This document shows, in pieces, positions 47,685 to 59,138 of a DNA stretch of 64,000 nt. The notes beneath the pieces were generated by a model that saw only the letters and a list, made by a program, of their open reading frames with translations, was not told where the DNA came from and did no database searches. Source of the DNA: Paraphysomonas bandaiensis (lineage: Eukaryota; Chrysophyceae); the NCBI GenBank assembly GCA_965644295.1, contig CBFFRP010000096.1, forward strand, positions 62,001-126,000. The letters are read 5' to 3'. The translations under genes were made by a program, and so were the position numbers. Each line of letters opens with the position of its first letter. Position 1 is the first letter of the stretch.

Positions 47685-48731
47685 ACTCTCTGCTGTTTCT
47701 GAGGTGTCGATTTGTAGATTATCTATTTCGTCGAAATACTCCTGTGAACGCTCTGGAATAGACTCATCAAAGTTAACGTTTACTGTAACAATAATAGCAT
47801 CCAGCAGGTCTGGAATATATATTTGGTGTCCAACAGGTTGTTGACATTGTCCCATATAGTATCCAGGCTTTCCCTTTTCTTTCCACTCTTTGCGGCGCAG
47901 CTCCTTCGGCACGATAGCCCATGCCTTGCAGCCCCAGATCTTCAAGTCACTCACATCTGGTGCGGTTCCAGTAATATACTCAACAGGTGAGATGTATCCT
48001 TTCGTTGTCTTCCTAGGTAACCTGCTGATCAGATATACAGCATGCAAGACTGCTGAACCAAAATACTGATGGCATGCCACTATCGAGCAAGATAGCAAGG
48101 GCCATCTCCTTCACTGTACGATTAGTGTGTTCCGATAGCGAATTCATTTCGGGTGTGTCACGTGGAGTCCAAGTAACTTGTACAGTCTTTGTGCTGGTGG
48201 TTTCACGTAAGTACTGCCTGACATGTTGCCCTACTAATTCTCCTGCGTCATCTGCATGATATCGTCGTAGTTGCAATCCTTCTTTGACAAGTTGGGTCTC
48301 TACCATGTCCTTCATACACTTTAACACTTCACTCCCAGTCTTGTTTTTTAAGCCATAAGCCCATACATGTTTTGCATCACTGTGCTTGAATAGTAACACA
48401 TGTTTGTAGCCTTCCATCGATGGCGTGTTTAGGACTTCCATCGTATCTGCACTAAGCACCCCTCTCTCATTTGGGTTGTTGTCTAAGTTCATCAACTGGC
48501 GTGGAGTCCTGAAGTTCTTTCTGGTGAGTTTCGACCGCATGCAGGTATTACATTTGCATATCGTTTTTTTATGCTTTTTCCTGAAATATTTCTTGTCCAG
48601 ATTTATTCCATCAACGAGGCCTCGGCGGTCGGACTCAGTCAGTTTATCATAGTTGACATGGCCAAGTCTTTTGTGCCATAAAATTCGCTGGTCATCAAAT
48701 CCCTGCTCCTCAAGTGCTACTGAGGATTCTT
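47574..48731 (-). pseudogene. copia integrase region, frame broken, no reverse transcriptase
   Basis: The frame that begins just before the Gag-protease stop reads EEQGFDDQRILWHKRLGHVN and ICKCNTC, the H-H-C-C integrase N-domain. The catalytic core follows: SADTMEV, RRYHADDAGEL and NSLSEHTNRTVKEMALA, fitting the D, D and E residues. Near 48060-48090 the frame shifts; a second frame continues HAVYLISRLPRKTTKGYISP, PDVSDLKIWGCKAWAIVPKE and GYYMGQ, the copia integrase C-terminal part. It stops at YRN in the fold-back. The shift and the missing downstream domains make it defective. It is in the -1 frame relative to Gag-protease. Confidence 0.85.
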
Positions 48732-50186
48732 CTCAAGCTGAAGTAAGTCTTCGAGTCGAACTGGATATAATCCATTAACACTTCTCTGTCTAATGAGTGT
48801 CTTCTTCGTAGTCTTATTTCGAATGACGACTTCATCATTATTGAACGTCACAACACAGCCCCTATCTGTGATGCTCTTGAGGTTCTTACTTGCTTCAGGT
48901 GCGTAGTACACCTTTTTAAAGCTTCCTACATCGCCAACACTGTGTATTGACAGTTTACCTTTGTTCGCTGTGGACATCTGCCTATCAGCGCGCTGAAGGT
49001 TGGTCATGTGGTTTTTGGAGGTGAGGATCATCTTGTTGCACCCGCTGTCTAAATAAATAACATCTGACATGCTCTGTGCTAGATTCACCTCTTCTTCCAC
49101 ACATATCATCGATTCATATCCCGCCTCATCTTCTGAATCATGTACAGACACTCGCGGTTTCTTCTTTTTCTTGTAGGGTGCCGTTTCACTTCTAGGGTCT
49201 CGCCCCCGTTTAGAACTGACCACTGCAGCTTTAGCAGTCTTCAAGTGGAAGCAGTCTTTAGTCTGATGGCCTGGGATATCACATATCTCACACACAGGTA
49301 GCTTAGTTTTGTAATCACCCCTGCTTCTGTGATCTCTATCTTTTCTCTGTGATCTTGTCCCCTTCATCCTCTTTATGACATGTTCTGGAGTCTTGCACTC
49401 CCTAGCAAAGTGGCCAAGTTTTTTGCACTTATTGCATCTGCCCTTTCTCTTGTGCTCTTTCCATTTACTGTCATCCACTGCTTGATTGACACTGTCTTCC
49501 CCTGAATTTTGCAACGCATGCTTGCCGAATGATGTGTTTTCATACCCTTTGATTAGGCTGCTTGCTCTTGCGTATGTCACATTGTTTGCTGTATACAGGC
49601 TGTGTGCTAGTTGGGAATATCTCTTGTCTGTGAGACCTTCCTTTAGTCGAGTGAGCTTGTCGTCTTCCGTGACTTCACGACCTAGATTCTCGAGAATCTT
49701 GGCCTGGGCTTCAACGCTGTCGACGAACTCTGCTCCTGACTGACTTGAGGTAATCTTCATTGAATTGAACTTTGTGACCTCTGCCTGTACTGTATTCTTT
49801 TCAACATTGAGAAATCTCTCTTCCAGTGCCTGTAGTAACGCTTTTGCTGTACTTCCTTCGTAGAGAGCCGCTGTTGTTCCTGCTTTTGGATGAGCATTGC
49901 ACACTTCCATCAGGAAGGAGTACGCGGTCTCGTTCCGGGTGTTCCAGAGTTTCTTCGCTTTGCGTAGTCGCTTCTTCTGTGCATCAGTCATATGAGCACC
50001 CGCTGAGACTGTAGAGTCTAGATCATGAATGTGCCTTGGTTTATCCTTTGAGAGGACAAGATGAGCTCGATTGTGTCTCATGAGGAATGAGGTGAAGAAC
50101 TTCTTGAATTTCTTGAAGTTCAGTTCCTCGAAGGGAGGTACCTTTGAGCCTGAGGCGACATTCGCGAAATTTCCATCCGCTACCAT
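48717..50186 (-). CDS. copia-type Gag-protease polyprotein
   Basis: Single frame of 489 aa starting MVADGNFANV. The N-terminal two thirds is the retrotransposon capsid domain (LWNTRNETAYSFLMEVCNA, LLQALEERFLNVEKNTVQAE, GREVTEDDKLTRLKEGLTDK). Two CCHC knuckles follow: CNKCKKLGHFAREC (spacing C-x2-C-x4-H-x4-C) and CEICDIPGHQTKDC. A Lys/Arg-rich stretch and the aspartic protease motif VIYLDSGCNKMI come next. It ends with a TAG at 48717-48719, after which integrase continues in the -1 frame. The frame is intact over its whole length, so the insertion is fairly young. Confidence 0.93.
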   Translation of the reverse strand: MVADGNFANVASGSKVPPFEELNFKKFKKFFTSFLMRHNRAHLVLSKDKPRHIHDLDSTVSAGAHMTDAQKKRLRKAKKLWNTRNETAYSFLMEVCNAHPKAGTTAALYEGSTAKALLQALEERFLNVEKNTVQAEVTKFNSMKITSSQSGAEFVDSVEAQAKILENLGREVTEDDKLTRLKEGLTDKRYSQLAHSLYTANNVTYARASSLIKGYENTSFGKHALQNSGEDSVNQAVDDSKWKEHKRKGRCNKCKKLGHFARECKTPEHVIKRMKGTRSQRKDRDHRSRGDYKTKLPVCEICDIPGHQTKDCFHLKTAKAAVVSSKRGRDPRSETAPYKKKKKPRVSVHDSEDEAGYESMICVEEEVNLAQSMSDVIYLDSGCNKMILTSKNHMTNLQRADRQMSTANKGKLSIHSVGDVGSFKKVYYAPEASKNLKSITDRGCVVTFNNDEVVIRNKTTKKTLIRQRSVNGLYPVRLEDLLQLEKNPQ

Positions 50187-51629
50187 ATTAATTTAAGCTT
50201 TTAGTTAGTGCAGTATTGACTGATTGATATAGTAAGTTTATGATGTTGTAGCACTGTGAGTTAGGAACCACGTCATTCACCAACATCAACATTCTGTTCT
50301 ACAAATCATATCTTTAACAGCTACCATATTTTCAGTTTCTTTGTATACTTGTAGTAGCTACTCCTATAGTGTAGTCATGTATATTCTGTATTTCATTTCT
50401 ACATAGAATACAGGAAACTACTAGCGATTGGCTTTACCAAACTTCAAGTACGCACGTAGGAGTTGGTTGTAGTTCAATATTGGAAAGCTGAAAGCGAAAA
50501 CCTCTTTCAGTAACTAGAATACAATATAAAAGTGGTGTTGGAGGTACATGACAACATCAATGTCCTTTGCTGCTATGCTACATCTACTATTTGCTTGTAC
50601 AACACAACATTTTTATAATGGTATGACTCTATCGTTCAACTTAAAAGGGTTGTTCGCATGTAATGTATAACTATTAGTTATGATTCCATTGTAGAATGTA
50701 GTCGCAATATGTTAGAATAGAAGTATACAGAAACCCAAATAGTAGTGTGGGGGTGCTGATTACTTTCCTTGATATGTAGTGGTCATCTATCATACCGATC
50801 ACTCTTTTCTCAAGCACATAAACTTTACACACAGAAGAATTCTACACTCAACTGCGCATCAGTATGTCGGTCTCCATGAAGCGAGAGTTGTGGAGATCTT
50901 CTGGCGATTCTCAACAGCAGTGTACTGATTCTTATGAAGCACTGGAATATCTACTTGAGGGGTGTGCAGGATGATTCATGGTCGAGTTGTCAGTGTGGTA
51001 TGTACTATAGACTGACGTGTGTCTTGAGGCGGGTGTATCTCTGAGTGTTGTCTTAGTGGGGACAGGGAGTGATTATTTCCTGTTGTTGTAGACTTATGTG
51101 AGTGTTAGTGATGGTGTGAGGTGAGTGGGTATATATGGGAGGTCATGGGACTGTATATATGAGTAGACTGTAGAGATAGCTACAGGATGTGTCATAGGTA
51201 CGATATGCTGTATGGTATGCTGTATGGTGGTAGTCGTATGGTGTGAGTCGTATGGTGGTAGTCGTATGGTGTGAGCCGTATGGTATATAGATGTGTGTTC
51301 TTGTTTGATGTTAGCTACACTGCTGGTAGCTACAGCCAGCAGGATATGGTGGGATGATGTGTGTGTCTGGTGCCATGAAGTTTGCCATAAAAGGAAGTCG
51401 AAATCTATCCTCCAATAGTATTATCTCATAATAAAATAGAGAGGTATTATTGGCTATTCAGTACAACACTATGTTTGATGGAGGTGTGGCTATCAGTATT
51501 GTACTATATACTGTACACCAGTACATCAGTGTACAGGTACATGTACAGGTGGAGTGGTATACCATACAGAGCAGGCTGATATATGCAAGCCACATGCATG
51601 ATATGGAGTGATATTGCTACACAAGTGAT
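50187..51629. other. copia leader/possible LTR, then AT- and TG-rich intergenic DNA
   Basis: 50187-50610 may be the copia 5' leader and LTR (tentative). 51180-51300 is a short imperfect tandem repeat built on GTATGGTgtgagtC. Beyond that I see no gene until the transglycosylase start. Confidence 0.4.
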
Positions 51630-53144
51630 ATGATGCATCGTATTGTCAACGGTCGTCACTCTGGAGGGTCTCTGCGGTATGCGCATAGACACTTAACGTC
51701 CTTACAAGAGCAGAACTCACAGGGCTTTGAGTTTACTATACTTAATGAAGGGAAGGCTGATAAGCAGCGATTGGGTGAATTAAAGACACCTCACGGCAGT
51801 ATTATGACTCCAGCATTTGTGTTTTGTGCGACTAAAGCTGCCATGAAAGGAATAACGCCTCAAACTCTTGTCGATGAAGATACACAGATAATATTATCCA
51901 ACACATACCATCTCATGCTGAATCCTGGAGCTGACTTAATTGATAGATTAGGAGGTTTGCATAAATTTACTGGATGGAACGGGCCAATGCTAACAGATTC
52001 TGGGGGCTATCAGATATTTAGTATGGGTCACGGGTCGGTAAGTGAAGAGATCAAGGGGAAGGGGGGTGGACGTCCTGTTGGATGGAACAAGACACTGCTG
52101 CGCATTGACGAGACGGGCGCGTCCTTCAAATCGTATGTGGACGGATCGATACACTACTTGACTCCTGAGCTATCTATTCAGATTCAAAGAAAGCTGGGAG
52201 CTGACCTGGTAGTGGTTCTGGACGAATGTACACCGTTTAACGTCGATAGGGAGTACACAGAACAGTCGATGCACCGATCGCATAGATGGGCGGACCGTTC
52301 CCTAGCGGAGTTCAATAGGAGTTCGCGGGATGATAGAAAGCAGGCTCTATATGGCATAGTCCAGGGGGGGGTGCACCGAGACCTGAGGGAAGAGAGCGCT
52401 GACTTTGTTAACTCTCGACCATTCTTTGGATCAGCGATAGGAGGTAGTTTGGGGGCAGACAGGGGCACCATGGGAAGGGTAGTTGCTTACACCAGGTCAT
52501 TACTTCGAGAGGATCGACCTGTGCATCTGCTTGGTATAGGGGGGGTGGGAGACATATTTCATGGTGTTAGACAGGGCATCGATACCTTTGATTGCGTGCA
52601 CCCGACCAGGTTGGGTAGACATGGGGGAGCGTTAGTTAAAGCTGAGTACTGGGAGAGAGAAGATGAGCACTTTGTTAGTAGTGACATTAGTAATGAAGGG
52701 TTAGTGGAGGAAACAGACATGACAGGAGTGGAGAAAGGCAGTCAGGAGGAGAGAGAACTTAGGAAAAGAAACAGTGTCGCGAAGGCGAAAAGAAGACAAA
52801 GAGAGCAGCAGGCAAAGGCCCTGGCTCATCGCAGTCCCCGACAACATATCAACTTGACGAAAGGTCCCTTTCGTGGCGATCCCAGACCAATCGATTCGTC
52901 TTGTCAATGCTACACATGTAGGAATTTCTCCAGGGGATACATTCATCACCTCTTTAAGAGTAATGAAATGCTTGGGCCTATGTTGGTTACTTCGCACAAC
53001 GTTCACTTCATGAATAAACTGATGTCTGACATCAGAACTGGAATTGCAAATGATACATTAGATGAGGTCGAGGCGCAATATGTTCCCGAGAATCTTCGTC
53101 ATAAGAAAATAGATGCAGCAGAATTGCCAAACCTTGTGTTATAG
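51630..53144 (+). CDS. tRNA-guanine transglycosylase (queuosine pathway), intronless
   Basis: Exchanges guanine-34 of GUN-anticodon tRNAs for a queuine-type base. One uninterrupted frame of 504 aa. Core motifs: LSNTYHLMLNPG, LTDSGGYQIFS (active-site Asp of DSGG), LDECTPF, GIVQGGVHRDLREESA, HLLGIGG, FDCVHPTRLGRHG with the nucleophilic Asp, and the zinc site CQCYTC plus a later His (SHNVHFM). Eukaryotic QTRT1 normally has FAIGGLSGGE; here GSAIGGSLGADRGTMGRV and INLTKGPFRGD look closer to bacterial enzymes. Residues about 345-400 are a charged Lys/Glu/Arg insertion. The N-terminus before about residue 35 may be a targeting sequence. Lack of introns, unlike most neighbours, fits transfer or retroposition. 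Subunit pairing is not inferable. Confidence 0.92.
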   Translation: MMHRIVNGRHSGGSLRYAHRHLTSLQEQNSQGFEFTILNEGKADKQRLGELKTPHGSIMTPAFVFCATKAAMKGITPQTLVDEDTQIILSNTYHLMLNPGADLIDRLGGLHKFTGWNGPMLTDSGGYQIFSMGHGSVSEEIKGKGGGRPVGWNKTLLRIDETGASFKSYVDGSIHYLTPELSIQIQRKLGADLVVVLDECTPFNVDREYTEQSMHRSHRWADRSLAEFNRSSRDDRKQALYGIVQGGVHRDLREESADFVNSRPFFGSAIGGSLGADRGTMGRVVAYTRSLLREDRPVHLLGIGGVGDIFHGVRQGIDTFDCVHPTRLGRHGGALVKAEYWEREDEHFVSSDISNEGLVEETDMTGVEKGSQEERELRKRNSVAKAKRRQREQQAKALAHRSPRQHINLTKGPFRGDPRPIDSSCQCYTCRNFSRGYIHHLFKSNEMLGPMLVTSHNVHFMNKLMSDIRTGIANDTLDEVEAQYVPENLRHKKIDAAELPNLVL

Positions 53145-53803
53145 TAGATGCACGTCGTTATCGAATTATACACTAATATACGGATATTGTTTTTACAACA
53201 AGGTCAACTGTGGATCGATATTAGGAAAGTGGATGTGTAACTGAATCGACAGAGCCTGCATGTCAATAGCGTAATAAACGTAACACTAAGTTGATGCCTT
53301 CCTTATGCTATGTATTATGTATTCCTCTGTATATTCTGTGATACATATCCCCTTATAATCATTCTTGATTCTTGCACTATGGTTTCATATAATAGTAATA
53401 TACACCAGACGTTACAGCATCTTCAAATTAGGGGGCTATACGGGCAAACATAGGTGTGGAACCTCTTACATATTAACCTCTTCTTTGTAAATATTAAATA
53501 CTGCAGTTGTAGAAATAGAAAACTATAGCCTAAAGCAGTAGAAAATTGAGGACTGCGTAACCCTGTGGCTATATCTTGTAAGTTGTAAGATAATGGCTAG
53601 TGATATAAATTTAAGTATTTCAGCGTTTACTATCTCTTACATTGTTACTCTACGGCATCGTAAGGAGATACGGACGGCGTATTACACTGTGCACAGCATA
53701 ACGATAAAAAAATACACAAATTACTATACAACACATGAGTAAAAGTTATTATTATAAATACAGAAATTTCAAAACCTAAATTACGAAACAAACATGTAAT
53801 TGT
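53145..53803. other. intergenic between convergent genes
   Basis: AT-rich 3' flanks of the transglycosylase (+) and NOL12 (-). Nothing else recognised. Confidence 0.6.
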
Positions 53804-54433
53804 CTATCGCTTCGATCTTTTAGAGCCAGGTGCTGCGCTTCCCTTGCGACCATAGGATTCCTGTCCGTCTTTTCCACTTCTATTGTGCTTGTTGTTGCGT
53901 TTGTTTACAGTTCTCATGTGTATTATCTTATTTGCTTTCTTCATTGCACGATCTAAGGGTGTTATAACTTTGGAACGCTTATGGTTTGTAGATTGAGTAG
54001 TACATGATTCTTCGTCCATCTGTTCAGCAATATTGGAATCGATAACAACAGACACCTCACCACCAAACATTTCTGTCGTCCTTTCATCCGTAAAAGTTAC
54101 ATCTACTGCATCACCCTCTGTTTCTGTTTTATTCTCTACTTCAGAAACTGTGTCGTCTTCAGTAGCCTTCACTATATTCTTCATTCTTTTCTCCCGTGCC
54201 TGCTTTTTATCCTTAAGAACCTGCATTGCAACTCCGAATTGCCTGCGCTCTTTCTTTCTCTGACGAAATCCTGTTAAGTAACTAGCTCTAGCTTCTTCAT
54301 CAAATACAACTTCTTTCTTTTTCCCAACATGAGCATTATATTTTGCCTTCGCTGTTTTCTTTGCAAGCCGTCTCTCTCTTTTTTCTCGACTCTTCTTATT
54401 ATCTCGACCTCCTAATCCATGATCGATACCCAT
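53804..54433 (-). CDS. NOL12: NOL12/Rrp17 family nucleolar ribosome-biogenesis protein
   Basis: Members of this family (NOL12 in animals, Rrp17 in yeast) act in the nucleolus in pre-60S rRNA processing. Single exon, 209 aa, normal family length. The signature is VVFDEEARASYLTGFRQRKKERRQFGVAMQ, in which a conserved (F)DE-x-AR-x-(E/S)YLTGFxKRKxERR box is followed by a charged helix (KDKKQAREKRMKNIVKATED). The middle is acidic and the C-terminus is Lys/Arg-rich (KANKIIHMRTVNKRNNKHNR ... GSKRSKR), as in nucleolar proteins. The N-terminal 35 residues are also basic. No catalytic motif is visible. Divergent from the helicase gene. Confidence 0.85.
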   Translation of the reverse strand: MGIDHGLGGRDNKKSREKRERRLAKKTAKAKYNAHVGKKKEVVFDEEARASYLTGFRQRKKERRQFGVAMQVLKDKKQAREKRMKNIVKATEDDTVSEVENKTETEGDAVDVTFTDERTTEMFGGEVSVVIDSNIAEQMDEESCTTQSTNHKRSKVITPLDRAMKKANKIIHMRTVNKRNNKHNRSGKDGQESYGRKGSAAPGSKRSKR

Positions 54434-54884
54434 ATTCAGTTAATACTATTAATTAAATCACTCTTCTTATACACTAATTAGTTATAACACTGATTGGGAG
54501 CTCTGAATAACTAGCTAGACTGCTCATGCATGTGTGTGGTGGTTCCACATATATATGGATGAGAAGGGGACTGCTATTTATATGGACATAAAACCCTGTC
54601 ATCAGCTGCCCATACGAAAAATCAGTTCCATATGGATAGTAAAATTGTGGTATTTTATATTTTCTGATTAGAATATTGGGGTTTATTAGAGAAATTTAGT
54701 ATTCTTGTACGAAAAGGGTAGGAATTCCAAGGCCCGTTGATATATTTAAAATCTTGAGCATCAGATTCTGGACTCATATGTGTATATGAAGTGAAGTGAA
54801 GTGAAGTGAATGGCAGTATGTGAAGTGCTAGTGTTGAATATGCATATAGAGATGCTGTAGAGGTCTACTGGTCGTGTAGAGGCT
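54434..54884. other. intergenic, divergent 5' region
   Basis: AT-rich; includes a (GAAGT)n-type short tandem repeat at about 54786-54810. No exon supported. Confidence 0.5.
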
Positions 54885-57800
54885 ATGGAGGTATGTCAGT
54901 ATATATATATATATCTGCATCAGACATAACAAGGACATACAGCCAAACCCAGTTGACGTTTCGATTGATCTGTCATTCTTGATCCCTTCGAGTCCATGTG
55001 CTGCTCATCAAGAGAGCTCCTTGTCAACAGAGAGGAGCGAGAGAGACAAAGAGAATGTATCTGATACTGTTACTGCCAATAGTCAAACAGTGTCGGTTAA
55101 TGAGAGTCCTGTGGGCGATTGCTGTCCCTCTGTTCCTCATCAGATGAGCCCGACAGGAGATGTGTTGATACAACAGATGCCTAGTAGTAATGTGGTGTCA
55201 GAGACTCAGATATGCAAACCGAATCATAACAATCTGTGTGGGCTCGATCAATTGAGTGACAGCAACTCCAGTCACCCTGCCCCACCAAGCTCTGGTACGA
55301 CTCAACAGGACAGTAATCGAGTGATAACCCGGAGCCTTGGAACCTGGACTTTTAATAAAAGAAAAAGAAAGCGGTGCGATATGAATCGTGCTGTGTATGG
55401 ATTTAACTATGGTTTGATGTATGCAGGGTATATATTTCTCTCACGGGAAAGAAGCTCTGCGGCCCTGCTGCTATGCGACAGTGTCGTGAGGATAGAAAAA
55501 GCAGTGGTCACCCAGCTCAGGCAGCGAGGGCACACCTTGCGGAGGTTGGTGCATATATATATTTCCTTAATTCGCGGTTTTAGTTTTTATACCTGATATT
55601 TCTCAGCACGTTCGATTATCATGTCCCAATGCAGCATCACTCAGGTGGGGTGTAATACTTTGCTTCTGAATGTCTGTTGATAGTCAATGTTCAGTCTTGT
55701 TGAGTGGGGACTTCCCCCTGTCACAGTATCGCGGTATGCTGCAGCTGGAGTTTATTCACTCTTTCCGTGGCAAGCGCAGTGTCTTTTCTGTGAGGACGCA
55801 GAGGGTGGAAAACAGCCATTATCAGGAGGGAATCTAATATATACAGCACCTACCAGGTATTACGCTTTCTCAGACATGTGTATTGCCTATTTACTGATGC
55901 TGTTTTTTTCTACTGTTTCATATTCAGTGGGGGAAAGACCCTTGTCTCTGAGCTTCTAATGTTGCGGCGGCTAGGCGCGGCCATGGAAAATGCAGGAGCA
56001 GCAAACGGCACTATACTCTTTGTGGTACCATTTATTTCACTGGCAGAGGTGTGTAAACTTTTTTATTTTTGTATTCTCACTACTGTCTACATATATATCT
56101 TCACCGATATATATTGAATAGTATTGATTAAGTAGCATATATACTACCAAATGCAACTGTACACCAGTACTCCTCAGTTTTCAAACTGCAGTGTGACCGT
56201 GACACCTCAGGAAAAGGCAGCATACTTTCAAGAAATGTGGGCAGACCTCTTTATTGGTGTCAGAACCTTTCACGGCGAAGATGATGGTGACGTGCTATGC
56301 ATTGTATGTCAGTGTCACTAATGTGCCTTTCTCTCCTCTGTTTGATGCAGGGGCAACACTGACAGATGATGTGGATGTGGCTGTGTGCACCATTGAGAGA
56401 GCAAATGTGCTGTTGAATCAGTTATTAGATGATGGGGAGCAGAACAGGTTGCTAATGGTGGTTGTGGATGAGTTACATTTAGTCAGCGACTCCCGCCGTG
56501 GATTTATTCTTGAAGTCTTGTTGTCAAAGGTATTATACGTACCTGATACTGTGCGTAGGTTGACTAACCTGTGTGTGTAGATAAGATACACTGTTGGACC
56601 AGATGTTCAATTGGTGGCCATGTCTGCGACGCTACCCAGTGTTGAAGATTTAGCTGTGTGGCTTGGAGCATCGCTCTTCTCTACGTTATTCAGACCGGTG
56701 AATTTACAAACTAGGGTATGTTGTGGACGGCAGGTCTATCGCGTAAGCGATGATGGAGACCAAGAGAGCAAACTAGTGTTAGACCGCACCGTGGATCCAG
56801 CGACGGAGACTGATGAGGATGGGTTTCTTTCACTTTGTGACGAGACATTGAGGCTAGGAAAGAGTTTGATGGTGTTCTGTTCTTCGAAAAAGAGGTATAA
56901 ATTCGACTGTTCATGTATTATATGATCTAATACGTTCGACAGGTGCGAGATGTGTGTGGAAAGAATCTGTGAGCTTCTGGAGCGGAGAGTGGAGGAGAAA
57001 GAGCGGACGCTACGAATTGTGATAAATGAGAAGCGTGTGAATATGTTGGATGAATTGCGACAGACTCCGGTGGGCTTGTGTTCTGTACTTCGTCGTTCTG
57101 TGCTACAAGGAGTAGCCTATCATCATGCTGGACTCACTCTAGATGAAAGGAAGGTGAGAAATGCAGTCGTCAAATGTACCGTCATAAACATGCGACAGAT
57201 ATTAGAGCAGGGCTATCGCAATGGAGTTATATCAGTTCTCTGCACGACCAGTACTCTGTCCGCTGGGGTATGGGTGCACATAGAGTAGTTTAAATTAGAC
57301 TAACTCGTTGACTTTCATAGGTTAATCTTCCTGCCCACCGTGTCATTGTACGATCTCCGATTATGGGAAATGTAAACCTTTCAGTCGCCGCATTCCGGCA
57401 GATGTGTGGGAGAGCAGGACGTATGAACCTTGACACCGAGGTATAGTGCACACATGTCGCTAACTATGTAGCTCAAAGGTATTGGACCGCTCAGGGTGAG
57501 GCTATTTTGATGGTGTCAAACACTCGTCAGCAGAGAGACCTCGCTGTCCATTTAGTCTCAGCTCCTTTGGATGCTTTGAAGTCGTCACTAAATAACGCCT
57601 CGGGTGGTGGAATCGAAAAACTCTTACTGGAAATGGTGTATTGTCGAAAGATACAATCTCCAGCGGAGGTACATCATATGGCTGTGATATTTTCTCTATT
57701 CCGATGTTTGTGACATAGGTTGATACATTTATGAAGTGCACTCTGCTGTCGGTGCAACGCTCATCGAGTGAGGTATGTTTTTTGTTTGGTATTGCATCAT

Positions 57801-59138
57801 CTATAATAGTGTGGTGTAGATAAATGTTTGGGTGAAGAATGCCATGGAGTTTCTCCTTTCACAACAGTTTGTGGTGCTCAGCAACGATACCTCCTCTGAA
57901 ACCCGCAGTTGTACTGAGTACCTAAGGGCAACCCCCCTTGGCAAGGCAACAGCTCTTTCCGGTATTGCACCTAGAGATGCAGTTGTGGTACTTGCTTCCC
58001 TCACACAAGCCAGACGCTCGCTGATTTTACAATCTGGTTTTCACGCTGTGTTTCTCGTGACTCCACCATCGCCATCTGTTGAGCCGTGCTGGAGTGAATA
58101 TGAACGAATGTTGGATGGGTTTCTCACAGAGTATCCAGTATGGTCTCTCCGTGTTATACCTTATGCCAGTTAATATTAGTGCAGGATGTGCAGCTTGTTT
58201 GTGATCTATTAAAAGTACGCAGAGGAGACTTATGTGCTTTTAAAAGAAATCCTCCGAAATATGGTTGCACTAAGCCACAGGTCATATTTCGGTAGCACGT
58301 TGTACTTAACGTTAATGTGTTCAGTAGACCTGCTTCTACAGAAGGTTGTATTCTGCGATCCTACTTTTTAGTCTGATACAAGAAATGCCATTGAATAAGG
58401 TGGATTATTTTTTCTATGCATTTTATAATTTTAACTTCTTTCTTACAGGTATGTCTCTCTGTCAATGTACAGAGGGGACAGCTTCAGCAGCTCCAAAAAG
58501 ATGCCGCTGCCTTCTGCGGCATGGTGAGCGATGGATGTCTTTCTATACGATGTCTCACCTACTATTTAGGTATCTAATTTCTGTAGGAACTTGAATTGGA
58601 ACAGTTTGTCGTGTGTTCTTGAAACCTATAGCGGACGACTCTCTTTCGGTGTGCGGCCCGAGCTCCTTCCTTTGACGAGATTGGGGACAGAGGTGCCTGT
58701 ATGAGTGGCCCACTTCAATTATTTTGACTTTTTACATAAGATGCCCGGGTTCAGAGCGAGAGCTTTTTATCGGAGTGGTATTCAGTCACCAGAAGACCTG
58801 CTACGCACTGATCCAAGTGTTTTGTGTAGCATATTGGTAAATGATTTGGCTACGCTCTGATTTGTTTTATATAAAGTGTAGATGGATTGCTTGCCCTATG
58901 AAGACAAAGATCCAATCTTGGCGTCAACTGGTAATCAGCGTATGGGTGATGGGAACATGTCGACACGTAAGTCAGGGAAGGAAGAGAACTGTTTGAGATT
59001 AGTCGCAAGAATTTTGCATAGGTTGGTTTCTTCATATATCTGTGGCTAGTGTGATATTGTTTTTCCAGTGCGCGGAAAGCTGTACGAGATGAGGTATCAG
59101 CTTTAAATAGAGAAAGTGTACATAGTAGTAGTATGTAA
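54885..59138 (+). CDS. HELQ/POLQ-type superfamily 2 DNA repair helicase, no polymerase domain
   Basis: DNA helicase of the HELQ / polymerase-theta helicase group, acting in recombination and end-joining repair. Many short introns. Motifs in order: Q-like WQAQCLF; Walker A APTSGGKTLVSELLMLRR; CTIERANVLLNQLL; Walker B VVVDELHLV (DExH as DELH); MSATLPSVEDLAVWL; FRPVNL; VAYHHAGLTLDERK; TSTLSAGVNLPAHRVIVRSP; QMCGRAGRMNLDTEGEA. Winged-helix and helical ratchet parts follow (ALSGIAPRDAVVVLASL, and GFRARAFYRSGIQSPEDLLR). The last exon ends SARKAVRDEVSALN...SSSM with TAA at 59136-59138, so a polymerase domain as in POLQ is absent. The start is tentative: ATGGAG at 54885 with a 43-bp intron leads into the open frame. 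Exon joins around 55540-55700 are ambiguous. HELQ is the likelier identity. Confidence 0.83.

Larger units (their letters stand above)
47299..50186 (-). mobile_element. truncated Ty1/copia LTR retrotransposon
   Basis: Coding order on the minus strand is Gag, zinc knuckles, protease, then integrase, which is the copia order. Reverse transcriptase and RNase H, which should follow integrase, are missing: the element ends in the fold-back at 47299-47684. A leader or LTR probably lies in 50187-50610 (TGTTGTGTTGTACAAGC reads 5' to 3' on the minus strand at about 50610), but there is no second LTR in the window to confirm it. Confidence 0.85.
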
